64,000 nucleotides of DNA. Source: Isoetes taiwanensis. Lineage: Eukaryota; Streptophyta; Lycopodiopsida; Isoetales; Isoetaceae. Position 1 is the stretch's first letter; the number at the start of each line of letters is the position of its first letter. This document shows, one piece after another, positions 1 through 10,054 of this stretch. A program made the translations under genes and the position numbers. Below the pieces are notes generated by a model. It had not been told where the DNA came from. It ran no database searches and worked only from the letters and a program-made list of their open reading frames with translations. The stretch covers positions 5,926,341-5,990,340 of the forward strand of contig JAJEKV010000063.1 in the NCBI GenBank assembly GCA_021234155.1. Direction: 5' to 3'.

Positions 1-1511
1 GGCTTATCACCTTGGCTTTCTCTCAGAACTCGTAACACATTGATAACTCCCTTGCATAAATCCGTTTGCAGACGTTAATAAGTAGCTCGAACTAGTGGAT
101 GTATATTGAGGCTCATTTACCATGCATCGAAACTGGCCATAAGCCCATGCGAAACTCTAAGCCCGTGCTTCCCTAAGCTCATGCTTCCGCAACCCTAAGC
201 TTTTGTAGCCAAGAACCAAGAAGCCCCTTTCCCAAGAACCAAGAGCATAGGGAAGCTGAGATGATGGCCCTGCTCCGATTGCTCGGGCACTTCTGGTCTC
301 AACTTGTTTTTAAGGGGAAGAAAATATCAGCCACAAACCAACGGTTCATTTTGTTTGAGAGCCTTTTTACTTTTGGCAATGGTTAAAACACATAAAAATC
401 TACTTTTGATTAAAACCTTTTATCGCTCATTCCTTCTTATCGCTCATTCCTGGCCATTGATCACTCTAATATTCCTTCTATTATTCCTCATAGAGCATTC
501 TTGATCGTTCGTTGACTCCATGATGGGGTCAAACTCCCATTTCCACGTCACCATAAAATTTATAAACCCTTGGCATGAGTCAACATACAGGTGAATCAGA
601 AACAATGATGTAAAAAAGGGGACTTGAACCCCCTGCCAAAAGAGGCAGACCCAAGATCATATCGCATTACATAATATGCTTCAAAATATGTATAGCACAT
701 ATCTGTATATTCTTTTAAAACATGGATACAAATTCTATGCACTACATGACCATCTTCATATGTAAATTATTTAACCTTGACAGTAAACATTATACTTTAT
801 GTACATTCTCAAGTCTGGTGGTACTCCAGACTGGCAATCCATATAAAATCAACATTGCAGATAATTTCAGGTGATTAGTTCTTCTATGCAAGGTTCCCAT
901 CAAAAGGGAAGACAGATCTCCCTAATCTGGACATGTGGTTTTCTTTGTTCTTAATTATCAGTATACACGGAATATTCATGTATTAGTATGTGTTCTATAC
1001 CCCTGTATTGATTTGCATACTGATATGCGAATGAAAGCAAGAACATCAAGAGAGATATTCTCCAAAAAAGAGAGGTCCCCTTAACTTCCCTAACCAGCAG
1101 AGACTTTAATCCAGCAGTTTCTTGCCATTTGATCTTGGATTGGTGATGGCAATGCAAGTAAGAAGACAAATCGATTATAAAAGGAAGGCCAGATCTTTAT
1201 TAATCATAACTCTAGCACTGTAGCTATTGAGGGTAATAACCTATGGCATTGATATATTGGCCTGATGAATACCCGTCATTTCCAGACGTTATGTAATAAG
1301 CTTTGACGTTTCTATGTCGTATCAAGAAGTTAAGAACAGTACAAGAAGCATACAAGATGAATGACTTAAATCTTATGATTGGTGTAAAGAGTTTTGCCCC
1401 TTTGCATAGGACAAGTTTCCAAAGGGACAAACCAGGTCCATTGGGCTGTTAAGCAAGATTCTGGAACTGTGGGGCAAAATACCATCAGAGTTGTGAAATT
1501 CGTATGTTGAA
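1..1511. other. Intergenic, no supported gene
   Basis: AT-rich sequence with only short open frames lacking recognisable domains. The first 300 bases contain several short near-repeats of a phrase like 'aagcccatgc', which could be decayed LTR or repeat DNA. Around 950-1511 the minus strand may hold downstream exons of the unknown gene whose 5' exons lie in the adjoining inverted-repeat arm, because an open frame runs leftward from 1566 to 1366, but nothing recognisable is encoded. Confidence 0.5.
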
Positions 1512-2026
1512 AAGAACTACCTACCTGGCCATGCAAAATGATGTGAAATAACAACATTTCAGACACAAAAGTTCCAGATAGCCTTATTCCTACAAGCCTA
1601 ATAAGGAAACATGCATTTTTTTAATACATACACAACTGCCTCTAAATCTGAACTCAAACCTGTGCACCTTCATATACTTGTCTGCCAACGTCACCAAGAG
1701 CAGGTCCATAAATTCCTTCAAAAACTTCTAAGACTCGGCTCTGCCTTACCTTCGGGAAAGCCAAAGAAGCCGTGCCATGCCGAATCCTCATCCTTGTCGC
1801 CAACGTGGTGCTTCAATTTCGACAACTGTATGTCCGCTCCTGACTCCATCTCCATGGTTCGCAACCCTGGTCCCCTTCGGCCCCTGCTCAAAAAAAAAAA
1901 TTCAAAGCCAGAACCAAACCCTAGAGGCCAGCATCAGCAAAATACGGTCAAACATACGAATACCAAGTGTTAACCATTTTAAACCTTATGTTACACCCTG
2001 CCCATTCCACATTTTTGCCACCTTAT
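1512..2026 (-). repeat. Left arm of large inverted repeat, with gene 5' exons
   Basis: This segment is the reverse complement, at roughly 90 percent identity by eye, of 2616-3118. Read on the minus strand it holds what looks like the start of a split gene: an ATG near 1860 opening MEMESGADIQLSKLKHH, a possible GTAAGG donor, then a second open piece containing LLLVTLADKYMK and a later donor-like site. I do not recognise the protein. The minus-strand frame continues left past the arm to about 1366, so this arm may be the parental locus and the right arm the copy. Confidence 0.7.
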
Positions 2027-2082
2027 AGTTCCACGCCGTAGGATAGACTATTGCATTTCTTTAGTTGCCACCTTGAAAGGAC

Positions 2083-2250
2083 ATGCTTGGCGTGTTGTCA
2101 CTTTGTTGGCGTGTTTGGTTCTTGTGTTTGGTGACGGGGCCTAGTCTCCAGGTTTTAGATGGGCTGTTGCCCTTGCATGTGCCGTCCCATAACCCGTTGG
2201 GTTCCAGTGGACGTAAAAATTCATCTTATCTTATCTTATCTTATCTTCAA
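2083..2250 (+). mobile_element. 5'-truncated LINE 3' end with (CTTAT)n tail
   Basis: The sequence ends in a 3' module, 'gtcccataacc...ggacgtaaaaa', followed by a run of the pentamer cttat. Closely related modules with pentamer tails occur at 38030-38110 and 47650-47825 and at the 3' end of the minus-strand LINE at 48160. Short tandem tails in place of poly(A) are typical of some LINE clades and of SINEs that borrow their tails. It lies in the spacer between the two inverted-repeat arms. Confidence 0.6.
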
Positions 2251-2615
2251 AAGCAGAATTGGAATGCTAGCATGATATCTGTACTTGACTTCTTGCAACA
2301 AATTGGTGTTCCTTGCTAAGCCTTAATAACTAACAATGATGCTACTATGGAGCATCTTATTCCGTACATACAAGCTGGTCCTTATCGTATAGTTGCAATT
2401 AACTTGTGACAATTGGAGCCAAATTTCTTCTTAAAAAAATAGCATATCCACATAGATGGTGCACTTGAGCTACGAATCTATAACTGGACCACCTTTATCA
2501 AATATGAATAGTTAAAGAGCCTGAGAACTCTTCGCACGTCCTTTTGGTGTGAAATAACAAAGTGTCAAAAAAAAATGGAAATCATATGTGACCCACTTTA
2601 ATTAAATGTGATACA

Positions 2616-3118
2616 AGGTGGCAAAAATGTGGAATGGGCAGGGTGTAACATAAGGTTTATAATGGTTGACACTTGGTATTCGTATGTTTGACCATATTTT
2701 GCAGTTGCTGGCCTCTAGGGTTTGGTTCTGGCTTTGAAATTTTTAGGGGCCGAAAGGACCAGGGTTGCGAACCATAGAGATGGAGCCGGGAGCGGACATC
2801 CAGCTGTCGGAATTGAAGCACCACGTTGGCGGCGAGGAGGAGGATTCGACATGGCACAACTTCTTTGGCTTTCTCTTGGAGGTAAGGCAGAGCCGAGTCT
2901 TAGGAGTTTTTAAAGGAATTTGTGGACCTGCTCTTGGCGACATTGGCAGACAAGTATATGAAGGTGCACAGGTTTGAGTTCAGATTCAGATGCAGTTGTG
3001 TATGTATTAAAAGAATGCATGCTTCCTTATTAGGCTTGTAGGAATAAGGCTATCTGGAACTTTTGTGTCTGGAATGTTGTTATTTCACATCATTTTGCAT
3101 GGCCAGGTAGGTAGTTCT
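2616..3118 (+). repeat. Right arm of large inverted repeat
   Basis: Reverse-complement partner of 1512-2026. On the plus strand it carries the same candidate 5' exon (EMEPGADIQLSELKHH from about 2780) and the second exon-like piece with LLLATLADKYMK. Its equivalent of the left arm's initiator methionine is changed (ATG to ATA at the upstream site), leaving only the second ATG. Homology stops within a few bases of the LTR that begins at 3119, so the arm was probably longer before that insertion. Confidence 0.75.
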
Positions 3119-4677
3119 TGTGACGTCCCATACTCATATACGGTGCACTCACCGTATACAAACAGGAGTTCATCCCCCCATACCGCCTATATCGATGGGT
3201 GCCCTCCTCGTGATCAACGCAACCTTGACGAAGTTCCAAGTGGGAAGAATGAAGGGGTCATTTTACCACCGCCTTCCTCGTGGCCTACCTAGCTGCGGAA
3301 GCGTGACATACATGTAAGTATACATACATCAACATCACATGACCATCACGAAGGATGGCTCACCACATATCTGCATAGACATGGGAGGTCTACCCAAGTT
3401 CGGACACAGGGATGGACTGACAAGCTTGGGTCTCCGAGAGGTCAAACAGCACAGAGTGCAATAACGGTGGAGTTAGTCGGCATAGAAACATGGCAATTGG
3501 GTAGTCCGCTCCATCCCCCTCCCGTGCACACTTTGCGAGTAGGTTGAAAAAAGTCTTGGGACCCGATCAGAAGTCTCACGGGGATGCATAGCGGAGAGGG
3601 GCTACCCCTGGTTGCATCTTCCCGCCCGACGGGCAAGTAGGGATTGCTCCCACCGTGAGGGGTGGCATGACGACTAAAAGGTGACTAGAGGGCCACCGCC
3701 TGCGTGACTCGGGACTGAACTCCATGGAAGGTGTACACCACCCCAAGAGTGTCGAACCCATGCAAAGCCCGCACACAGTGGCAGAGCATTAGGTCTAGTG
3801 CACTGTAGTCCCCGATAGGCTTTACTACCAGAGGGACGTGATCATGAGCCATGACATGAATCTCCTTGTAAGCCAGTCTGGTCCCTCCACCCACAACCAG
3901 GTGTGGCTCTTGTACACAGGCCGCTAGGAGCATCAAACTAGGACTAGCTAGGAGCATCAAACTACTAGGCTTTTAGGCCTCTACCTCCCTTCCCAATACA
4001 ATGATTCCATAGAGATCATCATTACATACATATCATAGAAGAACTAAAGGACAAGATTTAATCTAAATCACAGAAGTTAGGTTCTTTAGTTATGGCTTGA
4101 TATCTAGAGGTCTAGATGGCTGCTATGGGCAATTCAATAGGCTAAACCTACTTACTCTATGCTTGGGAGGCGGATTAGACTATTGAATTGGCAAAATACC
4201 TGATCCCTGGCTTGCTCCTTCTGCTCTGAACGCGTCTATACTGTGGTACTGCTTGAAGATGAAGTCAGAAAGGGAAGCTGATGAGCTAGACTGCTCAGAC
4301 AGACTTTGGGAGTCAAGATTGGCTCTTGAGGCAAGCGAAACGGGGCTCTAGAAGGCTATGGACGGAAATGGAAAGTTAGGGTTTGGATACCTTACATAGG
4401 CTATAAGTTAGGGCTAGGATTTCCATCAACCCTTGAGATCATGCCACGTGCCCTTGTGGGGTAAGTGGATGTAGCCCCCACTTGGCCCATTTGCCCACTT
4501 ATTATTTAAGTGGGCTAAAGTGCACACATGAATAAATGTGCACCACTTGCAAGTTGCCCCCTAGGGCGCTACTTGCTTAGCTACACGTCGGCGTACACGT
4601 CAATCGGGATGGCATGTACGCGTGATGATGCAGTACAGTATACGTCCTGGGACCGTATACTGTGCTGGAACGTCACA
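3119..4677 (-). mobile_element. Ty3/gypsy 3' LTR (minus orientation)
   Basis: The segment opens with TGTGACGT and closes with ACGTCACA, the TG...CA palindromic ends of an LTR, giving 1,559 bp. Read on the minus strand it is immediately preceded by AAGGTGGGGAGAA, a polypurine tract of the kind that primes plus-strand synthesis just upstream of a gypsy 3' LTR. A second purine block lies about 40 bp further in. The internal domain is missing beyond about 4760, so this is a 3' LTR with a stub. The flanking TTCT on both sides is probably chance because the right side is element-internal. Confidence 0.75.
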
Positions 4678-4760
4678 TTCTCCCCACCTTGAAATGATGC
4701 TGTCCGCAGCATCGTGGGTCTCCCCACCTTGGGATCTTCTTGTCCTGCAACCAACTTGAT
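4678..4760 (-). mobile_element. Gypsy polypurine tract and internal stub
   Basis: On the minus strand this holds two purine-rich blocks (CAAGGTGGGGAGA and AAGGTGGGGAGAA), the second directly abutting the 3' LTR. It is all that is left of the internal region of the element whose LTR occupies 3119-4677. The truncation point toward 4760 is approximate. Confidence 0.6.
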
Positions 4761-4843
4761 GCATACAATTTATTATTATTATACTTACGGCAAATACTTG
4801 GGACGATAAACCAATTACAATTTCATTATCGTGCCAAGTCGAA

Positions 4844-4961
4844 TGTGAATGGCAAAAGAGAATCTCTTACGTAGTTTTTCCTTTGTGAATGGCAAAAGAG
4901 AATCTTTACGTAGTTTTTCTTTGTGAATGGCAAAAGAGAATCTTTATGTAGTTTTTCTTTG
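4844..4961. repeat. Three-copy ~39 bp tandem repeat
   Basis: The unit beginning 'tgtgaatggcaaaagagaat' starts at 4844, 4884 and 4922, so the period is 40 then 38 bp. The copies differ by a few substitutions and small indels. It has no open frame and no obvious regulatory motif. Confidence 0.9.
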
Positions 4962-5062
4962 AGATGGTTATATTCATGGTTGATGGTTTATTTAGCATGT
5001 AGTAGTATTTTTGTAGTTCTTAATTAAATATTTGCTAGGTATTTTACCAAAACCATTGTCTC

Positions 5063-6090
5063 AACACTTAATTCAGCAGGTGATTACATTTGATTGGAAA
5101 GCTTGTCTCCAGGCATCTTCCCCCTTTCTGTGGTTGCCTTTGTATACTCATGGACAACTACACCCAGTTGTCGAATTTATGCATGCGCATTCCCAAGCGA
5201 GGTGGAGGAGAGCAGGTATTATTTCTATTGAAGAGTGGTATTTTGGTATTGACATTGCTCCTTGGCAATGGTTTCAGGAGACATATGGATTGTTGGATAA
5301 AGATATTAGTATATGGGCTTATGTAGTAAGTGCTCTTCCTCTAATTAAGAAGGTGGGTAACAAGAGATGCTGGAACTTTGTTCAAGGTATTAAAGAAGGC
5401 AAGAAGCTAGTCAGTTCATGCTACAGATTGCTTACCTCCTCAAATACTTTATCACCTTCTCGAAAATGGCACTTACGGACTTTGCCTTCTCAATGGCAAT
5501 CCATCTGGAACCTTGTTTGGTCTAAATATAATCTTCCAAAGGTAAATGTTCTACTTTGGTGTGTGATTCATCGCCTTTTGAGAGTTAATGAGATGGTTCA
5601 TCGCTTTAAGCCGGGAGTAAGCTCCACTTTGCCCAATGTATGAGCGGTGCATTGAAACATTGGAGCACCGTTTATATTCGTGTGCGAATGAGTAGTCTTA
5701 GGTCCCGGCTGCATTCTCTTTTTTGAGTATCTTTGATAGTCAAGACTTCTTTGGGTATTTATCCAAATCTGGACCGCTTCTAAAAGGATTGCATTTCACA
5801 TGGCAAAAGTCTTGGCTAATATGGAGTGTATGAAGCCAAGGCTTAAGAAAGGTCTTTTATGATAAGTTTATTTTCTTTCTCGATGGTGCTTCAAGAAATT
5901 GTGAAGAAGTTGTATAATAATTTTTTTCAGATCTCCAATTGGCCCCGATCAGATTAAAATTCCAATATGGAGGATCATCTAAAAGTGATTGATGCTTCGT
6001 GGACATTTCTTACTTCGAAGTATCAGAATATTTTGAGTGTATAATATGAAGTAAATCACGCTCTTAAAAAAAAAAAAAACACTTAATTCA
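5063..6090 (+). mobile_element. 5'-truncated L1-type LINE with 13 bp TSD
   Basis: The insertion (5076-6077) is bracketed by a perfect direct repeat AACACTTAATTCA at 5063-5075 and 6078-6090 and ends in a poly(A) run at about 6066-6078, the hallmark of target-primed reverse transcription. The coding part, 5076-5643, is the C-terminal end of a reverse transcriptase polyprotein: it carries the zf-RVT pattern with KVNVLLWCVIHRLL followed by an NEM..R stretch. The frame is then broken by a stop, and the remainder to the poly(A) is degenerate. Only about the last 1 kb of the LINE was inserted. Confidence 0.9.
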
Positions 6091-6229
6091 ATGTGATGTT
6101 ACAATATTGAAGCACTTCACGCTCATGGACTGCAGAGTAGAATTTTACAAGCCCTGCTAATATACCAAACCATATCCTCGCTTGTCTTGTAAACTATATA
6201 AAGTTTAAATGCAATTTATAAAATGCACA

Positions 6230-6770
6230 TATGTAGTAGAGATTCTTCAAGTAATGGTAGAAGAGGTCCGAGGATAGTCGACAAAAGAGCTGCTGGCCGC
6301 TACAAGCATTGGCCGAGAGTTCGAGGTTGGCTTACAACGCCCCGGCTCAAGATCAAAGTGAAGGTAAAGCTCGTGATCGAAAAAATTATAAGAAGCTTGT
6401 CCAAGGTGGGCTGGCCCCCTTCGTAATAGCCAAGAGAGTAGGTAACCAGTCTACAAGTTAGAGCTACCAGCACACCTAAAAATTCATAAAGTCTTCCACG
6501 TGAGTTTATGAAGAAGCATACCCAAACCCGTAAGATCGACACACCAACATTGTTGAAAAATGACAAGAGCAAATAGAGATAGTCCCGCACTTGATCCTTG
6601 ATAAGGAGGTCAAGAAGACAAAGGAGATGAGTTTCTCCAATATTTGGTCAAGTGGAAACACCTTGCCGCGGAAGACGCCGACGGGTAGTTAAGCAGACCG
6701 ATAAGGCGCACTCGCAGCTCATGGAGCAATGGGACAACAAGGTCATCTCCGGCAATCGGCTCAGGCATGT
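6230..6770 (+). pseudogene. Ty3/gypsy chromovirus integrase C-terminus and chromodomain
   Basis: Translated across frames, the segment reads GLAPFVIAKRVGNQ, then LELPAHLKIHKVFHVSLLKK, which is the GPY/F module at the end of gypsy integrases, followed after a gap by DEFLQYLVKWKHLAAEDA, a chromodomain core. Stops and frameshifts separate the parts, so it is dead. Sequence immediately 3' (6770-6900) may be the corresponding 3' LTR, but I could not define its ends. Confidence 0.8.
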
Positions 6771-8109
6771 CAATTACGTGTAGATTAATTTCATGTGTAG
6801 TAAGATTAATCTACGCATGCAGCCTATGCTAAGTATGGGTTGCATGCGTAATTACCGATGATGGGACCACTACGGTGATCTCTAGGACGTGGTGTAATGT
6901 CATCGCAGACATGACCGCGGTTTTGCTTGAATTAGTTAGGCACAATGTTGTATCCGGTACGGTAACTTTCGGTATTTTAGCGCATCGCACTGCAGGTACC
7001 GGTAACGCACGAATAAAAATGCATTATTTTTATGTCAAATTTTGGTAGTTTTCAACACAAGTACGGTAAGTATTTTATAGGTACGGTACGTATTTTATAG
7101 GTATTTTAAAGGTATTGTAAGTACTTTATAAGTATTTTATAGGTACGGTACATATTTTATAAGTACGGTAACAACACTTTTTAACGTACTTGTTTTTTTT
7201 TCGGTACGTTAAAAACTCAGAGGTACATTACGAGATATGATAACGTGAAATACTTCTGCACAGCATCAGCGTAACGGCACGTGAACAACACCTTGGTTAG
7301 GCAAATGGTGAACATGAGCAATGTTGCACCGTAAGATAAGCATATCCATAGGGGAAGGACATGCGATTAAAGGTAGAAGTGAACATGGGCGAGGATGAGA
7401 TCATCAGGGATGTTCTCTAGCTTAAACCCTTTGGGCCATGCTGCACTGGGGTATGCATGATCAGGGAGGTCATGCATAAGGTAGCACCCAATCATGGGCT
7501 ATGATAGGATCGCCTTAAATGACCCTTATGCTTAAACCCTCATGGGCCATGATCGAGTGCGGAGTATAGGCATTATAGGGCGCTGTCTCCACGACCACGA
7601 TGGAAGAAGCATCCTCTTCCTACGCCGGGAGATTAGTCATGCATTCATTTAGTTAATTAGATGGGTGGTTCCCCTATAACCATAATTTTATTAATAATTA
7701 AAATGGTACTAACGTAGTATCGACCTGTAGGCCAATAGAGCGCTCCGGAGGGCAAGGAGGTCGAGCTACGAAAACTTGCAACACAAGTTTTGATTGGAAT
7801 GTGTTGCAAGGAATGAAGAGTACCGGGAAGGAAAATTTTGTATGAAATTGCTAAATCTTGATAAACTTAAATATTGTATTAAGTGAGGCTAGTAAGTACC
7901 TTGCCTTTATGATCATGATGAATTGATAAATTATTGGGATAATGTAATGTCGTAGTAATGCTTTAAAAATATTACCTTAGGGTAATTCTAATAATTGTCG
8001 TAACGAACCATATTTTTTGTGGCATAAAAAATGACAAACAAAGGACCTCTAAACTTATATATTACTTTGCCCTAATTTTCCAATGCCTTTATTTTCTATA
8101 ACATCTGGC
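6771..8109. other. Repeat-rich intergenic DNA
   Basis: No gene is supported. A stretch at 6950-7200 is built from degenerate ~20 bp phrases of the type ggtacggta..tattttata, repeated at least seven times with drift. 7380-7560 contains repeated GATCATGGGC-like words and could be remnant LTR. The rest is AT-rich. Confidence 0.5.
6950..7200. repeat. Degenerate GGTACGGTA minisatellite
   Basis: Multiple imperfect copies of a ~20 bp phrase combining 'ggtacggta' and 'gtattttatag' occur in direct orientation. Such clusters are found as subterminal repeats of some DNA transposons, but no terminal inverted repeats were found around it. Confidence 0.7.
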
Positions 8110-8470
8110 ATGCCTTTTTGCTAGTTTTTTTTTTTCTTTGAGCTGCCTTTCTCGACTAGCTAGGATATGGCTTTTTCGCTTTGAGCTACCTTTCTCGACT
8201 AGCTTGTCATGTAAGGCCCATAGGCCCGCTCTTTTCACTTTGAGCTACCTTTATTGCCTAGCTAGTCGAGAAAGCCCTCAGAGCTGCTTTTTTTGCTTTC
8301 AATGCCCTCATACCTGCTTTTTTTAGTTTGAGCTGCCTTTCTCGAGTAGCCAACTGAGAAATGGATCCCAAGCCTGACTTTTTTCAATTTGAGCTGCCTT
8401 TCTTGACTAGCTAGATGAGTTTGAGTAGCCGGTTAAGAAGTGGACTCTATGGCTTGCTTTTATTCATTTT
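8110..8470. repeat. Degenerate tandem repeat, TTTGAGCTGCCTTTCT unit
   Basis: At least five direct copies of a unit built on 'tttgagctgcctttctcga' plus 'ctagctag' start near 8137, 8180, 8239, 8328 and 8389, spaced 43 to 90 bp apart. Intervening text also repeats (ggctttttttgcttt). One copy is followed by the reverse complement 'ctagtcgag', so short internal inverted matches also exist. No coding potential. Confidence 0.8.
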
Positions 8471-10054
8471 TTAGTTGCTGCGCCCTAAAGGCAACAACAC
8501 TATATCAAAGAAGTAGGAGATACTATTATAGGGATAACATGGCGCTCACCTCCTAACTTCATGAACTGCAAAGGATTCTGTAAGCATTGCATGAGATTCA
8601 TGATGGAGGTTGGTGAAGACATATATGTATATATGATGCATTCATTGAAGAAAGAAGGCGGGCAGAGTGTGGTGACATCGGTTGGATATAGCAGTGTGTA
8701 GCCCACCAAGCACCTGTTACAGATTTCTATCGTCTACAAGTTGTTCTAATCTATAGGAACACGTCAAAAGGTGCTCCGCACGTTCTCCTTAGAGGTTACA
8801 CCTGCCCTGGTCTCTTTGTCCCCTGTGATGAATATTGTAATAAACATTCAATAAATATAAATTCTTCCAAGACTTGCAATTTCTTGTGGAATAAAAAAGC
8901 ACTTCCTTTAACTTTTATTGGTTCAGCAAGTCATTTGAGAACGGGCCAGTTATATGGATTCATCACCTAAGGATAAAAGTCTTATTTTCAATGACAAAGA
9001 AGCCCCAAAATGCTTCGGGCATCCTTTTTGTTGGAAATACAAGGGTTCCAGGAAAAAGTGGAGACCACTATAATTAAATACGACTTATGTGCAGTGCAAC
9101 TTAATTAAAATAATAGTATTGTCCATCATATGGCCATGGGAGCCAACACAGTCATACTAAGCCATGCCTTTTTTTTCAGGAAACATTGGAGATCCAGTTT
9201 AGTTAAATGCGACTTATGTGCAGCTTCAATAAAATAATAGAGTATTGGACATCATGGGAGCCAATACAATAATATTAAGCCATCCTGCCACCTCTTGCTC
9301 CTCCTCCTCCTCTATTAATTGTCCTATATGTCAATGTCCCACTTAAGACAAGACATCACATGGTATTTCTAGTTGCATTAAATTTTCTGAAAGTAAGATA
9401 GACACCCCTATGCTTGGTTCGGAAATACTGGGGTTTAATAGCATTTGTCTGGCCAAATCTAAAATTTAGCAGAACAATGTGAAATTAGCAGGAAAATTTC
9501 CTGCTCTAAAATCAGGGTTTCTCTTCATAGTCCTCTAGACATAGCAGGTTAGAATTCTAGATTATTGGGTAAGCTTAACATTTATAGGAAATCTTCCTTC
9601 CCACTCCAGAAAGTTTTCCAAACCAAGCCCCTATGAGATAATGACACTCTCAAAACGTATGGATGCCTTGTTGACCAGGATAAGTAACCTAATCTATATG
9701 CAACTTGGACCTACACATGCACGTGGATCTTTACCCTCCTAATCTTTTCTAGGTCATAAGATTGCAATAATGGACTTCCATCAATTAAGTGATTGCAAGA
9801 ACTGGCCCCATATGGTATGGGGTCTAACTAGATAGATCAAATACCATCAACTTTAATTATTAAATGTTATGTTATATGAAAGCATTGACATTTGCCTCGG
9901 GGTGTGAACATCGATTTTGGGCTTGTTTAATGTTAATGTGATCAACAATTGCAACCAGGAATAGAACAAGAAAAGCTCTTCTTTGATTATACACACAAGC
10001 ACTACCAAAACTTTGGATTTACCCTTCAAAGAAGGGGAAAAAATACTTTGGGCC
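8471..10054. other. Intergenic with ~128 bp direct duplication
   Basis: AT-rich, with no supported gene. Two direct copies of a ~120 bp segment begin at 9049 and 9177; both contain 'cgacttatgtgcag' and 'gggagccaa', about 80 percent alike. The region just left of 10055 is the 3' flank of the minus-strand membrane-protein gene. Confidence 0.6.

Noticed and set aside
600-640. tRNA T-arm-like sequence on the minus strand (GGGGGTTCAAGTCCCC)
   Set aside because: The B-box-like stem-loop is present, but there is no A box, anticodon arm or acceptor pairing upstream, so a tRNA gene or SINE is not supported.
1611-2028. Plus-strand open frames of 83-120 codons in the left inverted-repeat arm
   Set aside because: They are antisense to the better-supported exon structure, and the same reading appears on the opposite strand in the other arm.
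3442-3960. Overlapping minus-strand open frames inside the LTR
   Set aside because: They lie wholly in a non-coding LTR, overlap one another in different frames and have no domain.
3120-4681. 4 bp target-site duplication TTCT around the gypsy LTR
   Set aside because: The right-hand copy lies in the element's own polypurine tract, so the match is chance and not a duplication.
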